Shown: in pieces, positions 23,868 to 33,977 of the stretch
How positions within the stretch are numbered: position 1 is the first letter of the stretch
How the letters are laid out: each line of letters opens with the position of its first letter
NCBI RefSeq assembly: GCF_019279795.1
Contig: NC_056743.1
Coordinates: 1,784,905,339 to 1,784,969,338, forward strand
Source of the DNA: Protopterus annectens
Taxonomy: Eukaryota; Chordata; Ceratodontiformes; Protopteridae
DNA length: 64,000 bases
Direction: 5' to 3'
Notes under the pieces: model-generated
What the model was told of the DNA's origin: nothing
Seen by the model: only the letters and a program-made list of their open reading frames with translations
Database searches by the model: none
Position numbers and translations under genes: made by a program

Positions 23868-24928
23868 TGTGGGTTGTCTGGCACCATTTGCATTGTCACC
23901 ACCCTCAGCAAGTCACCTATGTCTCATTATGACAGCTATGGCAGCCCCTAACATTTCTGCTCTGAGTGAAGCTTTTTCAGTTTTCACTTCTATTAGCTTA
24001 CTCCTGTCTTGCAGTGTCTCTTAATGGAAACATCCTGCACTACTGTTTGCAGAGTTTTAAGTGCTGGGCTGGGCTACTATTCTGCCTGTGTAATTGCCTG
24101 CTTCTAATTATTTTCACCTGCTAGCTTCAGCAGTTATCCCTGCTAGCTTCCTATTAATTCTGTTGCTTCCTTTTTCCTCTCTGTTTCCTCAGGGGGGAGC
24201 AACGTGCATACTATCTGAAACATGCTCACAGTGGCTTACACGCGCGCACACGTGCTTACACGGTTCAGAATCTACTTATTCGGGTTTACACGCGCGTACA
24301 CCCGCGCAAACACTGTTACACGTCTGCCAACAGCCTCCAACATACTCAGACTGCCTTACACGCGTGCACACCCGCGCAAACAGTGTTAAACATCTCCCAA
24401 CATGCTCCCACATGCTCACACTGCCTTACACACGCGCACACTGTCCTACTCGCGCTTCATGGCGCGCACACGTGCGCATGCACGGCCAGCAAGAAACTTT
24501 GGTGTAGGTGACAGTGTACACCTTCCATTTCTTCATGTTCCATGACTTATCTAGTGGCACACCTCTTTCCATGATCTGTGCCTGTCATCTGTCATGTTAC
24601 ACTGGCCTCCAATGAACTGCATTTCTTTCTACCATTCCCCCCTGTGATGTCACCTATCTCCTACTCTATTCCTCCCCCTTTTGTATCTCTTGCTCTACTC
24701 AGACTGTGCTCATTTGGTATGTGACTGTGAGATTCAGTATCCGAACCCTCATTTACATGAGATTGCCTACTAATGCTTAGTTACATGTCTTAGACTCAGC
24801 TTCCCCCCTTAGCAACCACTACACGGTGGCCATGTTGGTTTTGGTCTGCTGGTCCCTGCATTGTCATTCCATGTATTGCATGAAACCCACATTTGTGGGT
24901 TTATAACCTTCTTGTTTATGGTTTTACA
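23868..24928. other. Upstream region of the transposase; CpG-rich alternating repeat
   Basis: No gene is recognisable. At 24225-24485 there are about three degenerate units built on CTTACACGCGCGCACACG, AACA.TGTTA and CCAACATGCTC. The CG/CA alternation is unlike the CpG-poor surroundings. It lies 5' of the minus-strand transposase, so it may be part of its promoter region. That is inference from position only. Confidence 0.45.
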
Positions 24929-25382
24929 CAGCGCAGCCCGTTTGCGCGGGGCTGCGCTGGGTTTAAACATCGGCGAAAAAAAAAATTATATTTTTAATAT
25001 TTTTGCATCGGGTTATCTTGCCAATAGCCACATATTTGGCCATTGGCATGCTGCCTGAGTCATATGCAACCTTTATTTGGAGCTGACATCGCTCCGTTGT
25101 GGAATTTGCAGAAATGTACTCAGTTGTCAGCTGAGTACATTTCTACAGCTAAAACGTCTCCTACACGGACTGCTTTCTGCTTCGTGGATTGCTAATATAC
25201 CTCATTTGCATACCTTTCGGATGCAAGTGAGGTATTTAGCATGTCCACGCCCAGTCCGTGTAAGAGATGTTTTAGCTGGTCTCTTACACGGAGCTTAGGG
25301 CTGTTCCTGGATCACGAGGCTTGCATGGAGTGTTGCACGTCTCTTACACTCCGTGCAAGCCTTCGTGAATCCTGCCCTTAAT
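24929..25382. repeat. Nested inverted repeats; probable right terminus of the Harbinger element
   Basis: Five hairpins are visible. CAGCGCAGCCC at 24929 pairs with 24949-24959 (11/11). GAAATGTACTCAG at 25111 pairs with 25131-25143 (13/13). AGCTAAAACGTCTCC at 25147-25172 pairs with 25252-25277 (24/26). Inside its loop, TGCTAATATACCTCATTTGC at 25190 pairs with 25221-25241. The outermost, 25293-25333, pairs with 25348-25382, whose complement reads AAGGGCAGGATTCACGAAGG. CTCTTACAC recurs in several arms. The flank TTAATTAATTAA supplies a TA-rich target. Alternatively this is a separate foldback MITE. Confidence 0.6.
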
Positions 25383-25479
25383 TAATTAACAGTATTGACA
25401 TCTAGGAACAAAGTCCAAGCTGTAAACCAATTTGCTCTTTCTGTCCTAACTTACAGTTTTCGAGTGATTGATTAGCCAC

Positions 25480-26750
25480 AAAAGGTGTTGGATAGTTTGG
25501 ACAGGAAAACAAGAAGGATGCTTCATGCTCATCACATGATTTATAAAAATCATTACATACCAAGACTATATATTCCCCACTCTACAGGAGATCTAGGCCT
25601 CCTCAAAATTGATTACATATATAGATCTGCAATTGTGGGACTGCATACATATCTGCTCACTTCACAAGACCCAAACATAGTGAAAGTATTGAAACATGAA
25701 GAGAAGAAGTCTAAGATGACTTCCCTGCTTAGTTAGCAGAAGCATATTGACGTCAAGCGGAAATGGAAATCAATCCAGAAGTAGATAAAAATCAGGTAAC
25801 AATTGAGTGTGCCAAAAACCAAAAGAAAGAATATAAGGTGAAGGATCAGAAATGGGGAAAATGCATAAATATAGTTGCAAGTATAAAAAACTCTTGGAAC
25901 AACCTCATGTCGATTAGGATCGAAAGCAGGAATGGTTAAAGAGAGGTGAATTTAAACCAAAGATAAAAGGTTAATATTGGCAGCCCAAGATAGTGGACTA
26001 TGTACACATTGGTTTACAAGTCCATTGAACGTGTGGGAGAAAGAGACAAATGTAGGTTTTGTAAAACAGAATTGGAAACAGTCGCAACCCTCATTGCTGG
26101 GTGTGACATACTAATGGCAGAAGGACTATATACTGAAAGGCATAATAATGTGGCAAAACTATTGCACTGAGGATTGTGCAAACATTATGGTACTGAAGTG
26201 GCTGAAAAACACTAGAAACATGAGCCACAAAGCATGATAGAAAATTATGAAGTTTATATATCACATAGAATCATCCATTACTAACATGCCATAAAATAAA
26301 TGCAAAAAAACTGATATAGTAGTCCATGAAGAGACGACAAAAGTGGCATTGATTATTGAAATCGCTAAACATAGTGACTACAGTGTCTTACGTAGAGAGA
26401 GACACAAAGTCATAAAATACCAGGATTTGCAGGCAGAAACAAGGGCAATGTGAAGGAAAGATACCCAGACAGTTCCAGTAGTAGTAGGAGCAACGGGTCT
26501 TATAAAGAAGTATTTACAATCATACTTAGGTATGTTACCAATACATGTAATTCTATATGCATTGCAGAATGAGTCATTCCTGAGCACATTGCAGGTGCTG
26601 CGTAGAGCACTTCTGGCAAACATCCAAGTTTGAAACAATGCTAATTTCATGAACTTTAATCATACTTTGACTTAGGAATGGGGTCCATTCCCGTCATGGT
26701 ATTAGAAACCCAAAAAGACTTGGAGAAATTAAAAAAGGGACTTTGGTGGG
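25480..26750 (+). mobile_element. RLE-type LINE, 3' part
   Basis: This is the 3' portion of a non-LTR element of the kind that uses a restriction-like endonuclease. The 3' end, ATGGTATTAGAAACCCAAAAAG..GGAGAAATT near 26700-26730, is shared with a second fragment at 55138-55490. The clade (R4/Dong, NeSL or relatives) cannot be fixed by eye. Confidence 0.75.
25485..26640 (+). pseudogene. RLE-LINE ORF C-terminus: thumb, zinc knuckle and endonuclease
   Basis: The first frame (25485-25736) has LDRKTRRMLHAHH, PRLYIPHSTGDLGLLKIDY, a block typical of the region after the reverse transcriptase in RLE LINEs. Around 26040-26160 a zinc-knuckle-like segment reads DKCRFCKTELETVATLIAGC; the His expected before the last Cys is Thr, so the finger is broken. 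From about 26310 the nuclease reads KKTDIVVHEETTKVALIIEI, then KVIKYQDLQAE and VPVVVGATGLI. In the family this region carries PD-(X)-D residues; here they are TD and E. Several stops and frameshifts separate the blocks. It is clearly inactive. Confidence 0.8.
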
Positions 26751-27227
26751 AGGCCCTTATTTGGGCTGTCGGTTGTTCTCATAATGGTATGTCATTGCTC
26801 ATGTGAACATGCATCTTCATGAGCATGCTATATACACAATATCTGGTTCCTTAGGTCACATGACATTCATTATGCAATGCTGTCCTATATGAGACTTGGG
26901 GTGGTCATCACTAGCGTGCTATGTGGCTCCTATTAAACTGTTAATCAGCTTTGGGCTGCATCACTGTGCTACCTCAGTAATACTATGTTGCCATCAGACA
27001 GCAACATATGCAATGTTTCTGAATCTCAGACTCTAGTTTTACATGTTTTTTTTCTCAGTACTGGATTTAGTTTTACATGGTTTTCTCAGTACTGAAACAT
27101 ATGTTGCAGTATTAGCATCTCTGTCCAGTTGTTGTGACCTGTGAAAGAGCAATGCTTCCTATATTTTTTTCCTTCTTCCTCACTACAGCTGACTATCAGC
27201 CACCAGCTTGTCTCCTCATTTATTGAT
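26751..27227. other. No feature recognised
   Basis: AT-rich DNA between the RLE LINE and a CR1 copy. A short duplication of TTTTACATG..TTTTCTCAGTACTG occurs at 27030-27090. There is no coding potential. Confidence 0.5.
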
Positions 27228-28577
27228 CCTACTTATAGGTTCATAGGTTGGTACTAGGCTATTGGCCCTAGGGCCTATACAAGCCTATCCATAACAATTC
27301 CCTGGCTATTTCTTCTCACACTATTTACTTTCCTGGACCCCTGTCTAGCAGGGCAACTGACATGATCCCCGGGGTGAATTTCCTTTCTCCCATCCAGTCA
27401 TCAAGGTTCCTTTTGAAGAGGGCCAAAGAGGTGCTCTGCTTGACATGTATGGGCAATCTATTCCAGAGTCTGGGGAGTCTTTGGGTCAGGAACCTATCCC
27501 TCCAGCATGTTTTGTTTATTGTGATGACAAGGTTTAGATCCCTGGAGTGTGTGGCTCTGAAGGATTGGGATTTCTTTAAGTGTAGCATGTCCAAGAGCTC
27601 TGGGTTTGACATGGCCTTGTATGTTAAGCAGAGATCGCCTCGGAGTAGACGATACGCGACAGAGTATAGCTGGAGTTTTTTAAGGTGGTCAGCATAGGGC
27701 ATCTGCTTTAGGCCTGTGATTCTTTTAGTGAGGTATTTCTGCGGCCTTTCCAGTTGTTGCAGATGTCTTGAGAGCTACATACCAAATGGGGCATTGTATT
27801 CTATAATGGGTCTAATGAGGGATGAGTACAATGGAACAATGATCTCCTTTTTTCTGAATGAAAAGCCCTTAGTGATGAGGTGTGCCACATAGAAGGCTTT
27901 CCTGACTGTTGTGGCGATGTGGTTATTGAAGGTGAGACCACTGTCCACCTGTGTCCCTAAGTCCCTTATCACACTTTTGATGTTTAGTGTTCTGCCACCT
28001 ATATGGTAATTCACAGGTACATGTTTTTTCCCAAAAGGGATAACTATATATTTCTTGGCATTGAGCTTGAGCCCATGACTCTGGCACCAAGCATCTGTTT
28101 CTGTAAGGTCCTTTTGTAGAGTATCCACATCATTTGGGGATTCAATAATGGCTCCCAGTTTGCAGCCATCTGCAAACTTTGTTAGCCAGAGTCCCTTAGT
28201 GTTGGCCTGTACTTCAGAGAAGTAGATGCCAAACAAGAGAGGTCCCAGGACTGAACCCTGAGGTACTCCACTTGTCACTTGTCTGGAGCTGGAGTGTGGG
28301 TTCTGTCAGTAAGCCAGTTGGCAACGCATCGAGTGACGTAGGGATTAATGCCCAGCTTAGTAAGTTTATCTATGATTCCAGAGTGGGGGATGGTGTCAAA
28401 GGCCTTGGCAAGGTCCAGCTAGGCTGTGTGGACTGCCTTACCCTTGTCCACGACTTTGGAGACTGATTCAAAGAAGTCAATCAGGTTCAGGAGACAAGAT
28501 CGGCCCTTCACGAACCCAAACTGTGTGGGGTCCAGTGTTTGAAGGTTGCCAGTGTCTTTGTTTATAAAATCTCTTTC
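27228..28577 (-). mobile_element. CR1-type LINE, 5'-truncated
   Basis: The 3' end at 27228 carries the octamer-like tail (TTCATAGG repeated), a hallmark of CR1 ends. Upstream on the minus strand come the 3' untranslated region and the reverse transcriptase. The 5' break at about 28570 falls at the codons for FINKDTGNLQTLDP, where a tRNA-like segment is joined. Confidence 0.88.
27325..28570 (-). pseudogene. CR1 reverse transcriptase, C-terminal two thirds
   Basis: From the 5' side: LDPTQFGFVKGRSCLLNLID in broken frame; then 28278-27775 with SGVPQGSVLGPLLFGIYF (motif B) and LTKFADGCKLG, where the active site FADD has become FADG; then VIRDLGTQVDSGLTF and VPLYSSLIRPIIEYNAPFGM. One TAG follows (a Tyr in sister copies), and 27702-27325 completes the C-terminal domain with INKTCWRDRFLTQRLPRLWN and SLALFKRNLDDW. 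The order and wording match the copies at 38829, 42972 and 51465, so they are one subfamily. The altered active site and stops make it non-functional. Confidence 0.88.
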
Positions 28578-29190
28578 CTATGGTGAGAATTGAACATTGC
28601 ACCTAGTGGTTGAAAGGCATATACCTTAACCACTGTACCACTTGGCCTTCACCTCCTCCAGGCTTAACCTGACCCCTACCCAAGAGCCAGCAAGGAGACT
28701 GATGATATTGGTGAAGCCTCCTATTAGTGCTGGGGAGTATATCCTAACCCCTTCCATCCCTTGGTAACCACACATAGTTTATCTATGATTCCAGAGTGGG
28801 GGATGGTGTCAAAGGCCTTGGCAAGGTCCAGCTAGGGTATGTGGACTGCCTTACCCTTGTCCACGACTCTCGAGACTGATTCAAAGAAGTCAATCAGGTT
28901 CATGAGACAAGATCGGCCCTTCACGAACCCAAACTGGGTGGGGTCCAGTGTTTGAAGGTTGCCAATGTCTTTGTTTATAAAATCTCTTTCCCATGGTGAG
29001 AATTGAACTTTGCACCTAGTGGTTGAAAGGCATACACCTTAACCACTGTACCACTTGGCCTTCACCTCCTCCAGGCTTAACCTGACCCCTACCCAAGAGC
29101 CAGCAAGGAGACTGATGATATTGGTGCAGCCTCCTATTAGTGCTGGGGAGTATATCCTAACCCCTCCCATCCCTTGGTAACCACACAAGT
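28365..29190. repeat. Tandem duplication of 413 bp across the CR1 / tRNA-like junction
   Basis: TTTATCTATGATTCCAGAG begins at 28365 and again at 28778. Each unit runs through the CR1 reverse transcriptase, the tRNA-like segment and CCATCCCTTGGTAACCACAC. The two units differ at only a handful of positions, so the duplication is much younger than the CR1 insertion. Confidence 0.93.
28580..28645 (-). repeat. tRNA-like SINE head fused to CR1 (second copy at about 28993-29058)
   Basis: On the minus strand an A-box-like GTGGTACAGTGGTTAAGGT is followed about 35 bases later by a B-box-like GTTCAATTCTCACC. It directly adjoins the truncated CR1 sequence. This looks like a tRNA-derived SINE head joined to a LINE, by template switching or by insertion. 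Confidence 0.65.
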
Positions 29191-29199
29191 TCTGCTGTG

Positions 29200-30040
29200 T
29201 ATACCCACTTCCTGACTTCCACTCATGCTCAGTCTACAACTAAGTGGTACATCTACTTTGCAACACAAAGCCCATCATGCTTTTAGCACTTCTCTATATT
29301 GCACATCTATATATCTTCAAAAAAGAGCTAAAAGACTTCCTATCAAACTCATGGTCCTATCCTCGCCAGGACTCTACTTAAATCTGCCCCTCCTCTCTCT
29401 CTCTATCACTCATGCAACCTCTTTCTTTTCTTTTTTCTTAGCTCTACTCTCACTAATTTCTATTCTACTCTATTTAGAATCATATAACTGTAGAACACGT
29501 CCAGTTCATTTTGCAGCTACATTCTAGCCAAATATCTTTACTTATATAGTTACATGACATGTAAGTACATCTGTATATAATCTTTTTGTGTCTACTTTTC
29601 AATGTAACATCACTTGTATAGGTTCATAGGTTCATAGGTTCATACTAGGCTATCTGCCCAAGGGCATTTATAAGCCTAGCCCATAGTTATGTGGCTTTTG
29701 CCACCCCTTTACTTTGAATAAAAACTATGCCTATCATTTTGCTGTTCCTCTGTCAAGCAGTGACACTGAAGTAATCCCTGGGGATTAGTATAATATAAGT
29801 GCTTTATTTTGTTCTCTACTCTCTATGTCATTATCTGTCTTATTTTAATTCATGTTCTGTTCTACTCTGTGTGACCACTCATTTTTTAATTCTGTTGTTA
29901 ATCTCAAAAGTACTTGCAGAATTTTTGTATTCTCTTGCACTTATTATCTTAGCTTTTCTCCTCTGGTCTCCACTGAAAATGAGCTTCTGGCTTACTTGGA
30001 CTAACCCGCTTAACAAATGGCAAATTAAATAAATAAATAT
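29200..30040 (+). mobile_element. L2-type LINE 3' end
   Basis: The last coding remnant of an L2 ORF (around 29320-29350, KELKDFL) and a 3' untranslated region end in AACAAATGGCAAATTAAATAAATAAATA at 30010-30037. The preceding GGTCTCCACTGAAAATG block matches the L2 at 2595 and the SINE at 62820. It is split by a CR1 3' fragment at 29620-29795. Confidence 0.75.
29620..29795 (-). mobile_element. CR1 3'-tail fragment
   Basis: TTCATAGG is repeated three times at 29621-29645, followed by CTAGGCTATCTGCCC, TAAGCCTAGCCCATAG and CTCTGTCAAGCAGTGACAC. These are the standard landmarks of the CR1 3' end in this window. It is inserted in the L2 3' untranslated region in the opposite orientation. Confidence 0.85.
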
Positions 30041-31702
30041 ATTGCACCAAACCTAGTCTGTCTCCCTCACCGAAGGCTGGATGATCTGACACTGGACCCT
30101 CACTCCCACCCATCCAGCCCTCCACATAACCCCTTCAGCTTCCATGTCACTAGTCAAACATGGATTGTCTGGGGCACAGTAAGGGCTTTATCTTTCTGCA
30201 CCACAGGACTGCCTCTATGATTCCTACTTTTTGTGTTAATTATAGACCAGAGCGGCTAACACCTTTTGCAAAACTGTCTCTTTATCATACTTTAGGAAGA
30301 CAGTTCCTTTCTTTATCATATTTTAGGAAGGCGGTTCCTTTCTTTACCACTACCCACAATGGAAAGATTCTGATTTACATTATAAGCGTGCCATGTTGGG
30401 GTGTTGTTTTCAATGGTAAAGGTGCATTGGTGTTTCATACTTACAGTAACAGCTTGCCACAAATTGACTGTAATTAAATCTGTGTTTGTTACTCCTCCCA
30501 GACTTCAACCTGTAGTTACATCAAAACAACATGCAAATTACTGTGCAACATAAAATGCAGCAAACACTTTCTGTGGTATTCTTAGTGTAATGATCATCAT
30601 AGCAAAATAAAGCACTGAGTTGCTGTGAAATAAGAAAGTAATGCATTCAGCAATTAAACTATAAAATACGTTGTACATCATTAACCATAAAAATGTAAGA
30701 TATGTTGTACATTCTGTATGCAGTAGCTGGAATATGTTTAGTAGTGCATTTATTTTTATGGTTTTTAATCATAATTGTGTGTGAAAATACTAATCACTGG
30801 AGTTTATGCTTGTGTTTTGATTTTTCCTTCCGTTTGAAATATCAGCTGCTTTCCATCTTAATTTTTGAAAAAATAAAACTCCTGAAACCAGTTCTCATAA
30901 TTAGTGGAAAATGTTTATTTTATTTAAAACTGTCACATTTTGTACCACATTCAGCACACTGTTGCATAAAGATGAAAGGCCGACCCCCCTACCCCATTGT
31001 AAAAATGTTTATTTTAACAAAGTACTCATGATCTAATAGAAAGGTCATTTCTGAAGAAGTTGTCAGTTATGTGCAGGAAGGACTTGACTCAATGTACCAT
31101 GCTTTGGCATAGTTCCCACAGTATAGTCCCAAGAGTCTAATACTCGCCACACTGAGTGCTGTGTGGTCAGAAACTTACTGTGCATTGCATGTTTACTAGT
31201 TTTACTCAACGATGACTCCAGTCATGCCTGATAATATCTAGAGTACAGGGTGACTTACATCTGAGCTGTTTTTTTTCTGGCAGTAGCTGTTAACCTGGAG
31301 CACTTTGTTAAGAAAGTGCAATTCCTTTGTTACTAAATCTGAATTTGAGAACTGCTGTTATAGACTGAGTGGCTAAAGTATTTTGCAGGCACATTTAAAC
31401 AATATTATCACACTGTAGTCATTCTTTTTGTGTGGCTTTTTTTAGTATTTTGAAAGCTATTAAGTCCAGATGGGCCTTTGATTATGTGTCTGTGTGCACT
31501 GATAAATTTGTAGACAGCTTGGTTTAAGTTATGGATAAGGCCATCTACTAACAAGCTAAAGGCCATGCATTAAATGATATGGCAGTAATCCTGGGGAAAA
31601 AAAAACTTAAATGCATTGACTATTATCACTGTAAAGAAGAGTTTTTGCTGAGCAGCATTGCACTTTGCACATCTTCCTTCCATATCATTTATTATACATA
31701 GG
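30041..31702. other. No gene recognised
   Basis: AT-rich DNA without a recognisable element. A 33-bp tandem duplicate (TCTTTATCATA.TTTAGGAAG.C.GTTCCTTT) lies at about 30279-30344. Open frames of about 100 codons at 30160 and 30702 translate to hydrophobic sequence with no domain and are not supported as genes. Confidence 0.5.
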
Positions 31703-32403
31703 GGGCCAGATTCCAAAAGAGTTGCTCTCAGTGAAAGTTTGCCTTGATTCTGGAAGACTTGCTTTCTGTGTAAGTGACTTACTTCAGTGTAAGGCCTACC
31801 TGTCTATAAACAGGTTTACTGACTTACTTCAGTGTAACGCCTACCTGTCTATAAACAGGTTTACTGACTTACGTCAGTGTAAGGCCTACCTGTCTATAAA
31901 CAGGTTTACTGACTTACTTCAGTGTAAGGCCTACCTGTCTATAAACAGGTTTACTGACTTACTTCAGTGTAAGGCCTACCTGCCTATAAACAGGTTTACT
32001 GACTTACTTCAGTGTAAGGCCTACCTGCCTATAAACAGGTTTACTGACTTACTTCAGTGTAAGGCCTACCTGTCTATAAACAGGTTTACTGACTTACTTC
32101 AGTGTAACGCCTACCTGTCTATAAACAGGTTTACTGACTTACGTCAGTGTAAGGCCTACCTGTCTATAAACAGGTTTACTGACTTACTTCAGTGTAAGGC
32201 CTACCTGTCTATAAACAGGTTTACTGACTTACTTCAGTGTAAGGCCTACCTGCCTATAAACAGGTTTACTGACTTACTTCAGTGTAAGGCCTACCTGCCT
32301 ATAAACAGGTTTACTTCAGGATGCAAATTTGAAAAGACCTGCTCACCTAGAATCACTATAAGTTGTGACTTACACTGAGAGCAAGTATTTTGGAATCAGG
32401 CTC
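31703..32403. mobile_element. Harbinger-like MITE with an internal minisatellite
   Basis: The left end GGGCCAGATTCCAAAA and the reverse complement of the right end GAGCCTGATTCCAAAA match, and the similarity continues (TTGCTCTCAGTG in both). AGG flanks both sides, compatible with a 3-bp target duplication, although not the TA-rich one usual for Harbinger. The ends resemble those of the Harbinger terminus at 25382. Three quarters of the inside is a 45-bp tandem repeat. Confidence 0.75.
31776..32315. repeat. 45-bp minisatellite arranged as two 270-bp higher-order units
   Basis: Exactly twelve 45-bp units occupy 540 bp. Unit variants (GTAAGG/GTAACG, TTACTTC/TTACGTC, CTGTCT/CTGCCT) follow the same order in units 1-6 and 7-12, so the array doubled from a six-unit block. 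Each unit contains the palindromic ACCTGT-N6-ACAGGT (weakened in the CTGCCT variants) and TCAGTGTAAG, which also occurs in the MITE's right inverted repeat. Since 45 is a multiple of 3, a 237-codon frame with a 15-residue repeat stays open; I regard it as a by-product. Confidence 0.97.
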
Positions 32404-33390
32404 AGGGTATTTATATTTATTTAGCATATGCTTTCCAACTTTTTTTTTCAGAAAATGGTGAAGAATTTAATAATATATAAAACTGCTAGAGGTATCAAAT
32501 TCTACAGCTTCTAGGTGTGAATAAGATGCTAAACAAGATGTTGTTGTGTAATAAGTAATTTGCCTGAATTTCAGTTGCACCATATCAATAACAATATCAG
32601 ATAAAGTTTCATATGCACTTTTCTTTGTAAAAATGTTAATTTGTGTTACATGGCATTATATAAATGACACTGTCTGAAGTGGCAGGTAGTGTGTAGCTAC
32701 ATTTTAATTGTCCTTTCCATAAAAATCTAGGGATGTAAAGACCAAGATGAATGAAATGGCTTACTGATTTGTACGTTGTAGAATTTGCCGTTCAGTCCAT
32801 GGATCAATATGTGCAAATGGTATTAAAATATTAACATTGACACCAGTATTGGCAGACATCAGTAATTATTGTCCCTGTTTTCGTACCCCTGTCCACACTA
32901 GTGGTTCAAGTGGCGTTTAATGGATGACATATTTTAAAGTGGGCAATTATATTATTGGTTAGCAAATTCCATGTCACGTCTTTCTGGAAAAGTGTTATAA
33001 GATCACAAGGAAACAAATACATACAGTATGCTTCATCATTCAGGCAGACAAGCCCATGTTTAAAACAATTAGGATAGCAAATTCAAAGTAACAGACACAT
33101 TTATGCATGGTCCTAAAAGACAAGTGTGGGGAAGGCTCATGAATTAAACACTTCCCCTAGGTAGGTGCCTCTGCCTAGAAGTCCCATGCTAAAACTGTAG
33201 CTACACAAAGGTAGAAACTCTCCTGTATCCCAAAACTAAGTTACCATAAGAAAAATAATGTATCAAAAGCAGGTGAAGAAATAACAGCACAGCACTCTGC
33301 CATACTATATAGATCACAGCAGCATAGTGCAACAGGCACTACAAAATGTATAACTAAAATGAAAAACATGTTCATACTAAGAAAAAAGAA
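32404..33390. other. No feature recognised
   Basis: AT-rich DNA. I see no open frame of interest and no known element. Confidence 0.5.
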
Positions 33391-33395
33391 CAGTT

Positions 33396-33790
33396 GTGTA
33401 AAATATCACCATAATGGTAGATGTCCTTGCCTTCAGTGCTGCAGTATTCTTAACGATATGGGATTCCCTGCCGTGGAAGCCCAACATCCAGCCAGTCTTC
33501 CAAAGACTTCTGAATTTAAAAGGTATGCCGAACATCACCATATGCTCCCTGCATAATATAGGGCATAAAGGTGACGTTCAGGCTTACCAAAAACAGAACT
33601 GATTGCCCCAGGAGGAACACCTGTCCAAGGAACCCAAGAGGTAATATGTACATCCAGGAAGGTAAAGAACTAGGTTAATGGAGGGAAGGAGGGAATACTG
33701 CAGCAGTGAAGGTAAGAACATCTACCATTATGGTAAGAATTTACACAACTGTACTATGCCCTTACATTCACTGCTGCAGTATTCTTAATG
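33396..33790. repeat. Direct and inverted repeats at the DIRS 3' side
   Basis: TGCTGCAGTATTCTTAA.GATATGGGA occurs at about 33436 and again at 33772. ACCATAATGGTAGATGT near 33409 is inverted as ACATCTACCATTATGGT near 33718. AATACTGCAGCAGTGAA at 33694-33710 is a perfect 17-bp inverted match to 33767-33783, so the stretch can form a hairpin with a 56-base loop. Such terminal and internal complementary repeats are expected of DIRS elements. Confidence 0.75.
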
Positions 33791-33977
33791 ATATGGGAGA
33801 GTGCCAAAGTTCAAGAGGAAACTTTGTAAGAGGAAAGGGCAGAAGAGTCCCCTAAAAAAACATGAAGAACTGAACTAGCAAAACCAGCCTTAGCTCTAGA
33901 GATCCCATCCAACTTGTAATGTTTGGTAAAGGTCTGCACAGAGGTCCAGATAACTGCTTCAAGAATAGAATTAGTTT

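Larger units (their letters stand above)
1..25382. mobile_element. Probable very large PIF/Harbinger transposon, right part, with nested insertions
   Basis: Seen: a decayed gene with a coiled-coil-like, Arg-rich C-terminus on the plus strand at the left; a HARBI1-type transposase on the minus strand at the right; and an inverted-repeat-rich end just outside the transposase. The last bases read as the complement of AAGGGCAGGATTCACGAAGG followed by TAA. This resembles the end of the Harbinger-like MITE at 31703 (GGGCCAGATTCC). Known: animal Harbingers carry two genes, a DDE nuclease and a Myb-like partner, with TA-rich 3-bp target duplications. Inferred: both genes and the compositionally uniform DNA between them form one element. 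Without the L2 (2 kb) and Penelope (7.5 kb) insertions it is still about 15 kb, which is large for the superfamily. The left end is not in the window, so the limits are unproven. Alternatively, the two genes may belong to separate decayed elements. Confidence 0.45.

Noticed and set aside
24094..24507. 137-codon plus-strand frame upstream of the transposase
   Set aside because: It runs through the CpG-rich repeat and has no motif. The repeat keeps it open.
26378..26650. Minus-strand frame of 90 codons, also seen at 55127-55342
   Set aside because: Both are antisense shadows of the RLE-LINE endonuclease. They recur only because the element recurs.
31776..32315. CRISPR-like regular spacing
   Set aside because: Units are contiguous near-identical 45-mers with no unique spacers, and the genome is eukaryotic.
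31665..32378. Open frame of 237 codons with twelve 15-residue repeats (FTDLLQCKAYLSINR)
   Set aside because: The repeat unit is 45 bp, so any stop-free unit keeps the frame open. The whole frame lies in a MITE with inverted ends, and the encoded sequence has no start context or domain. A real repeat protein is not supported.
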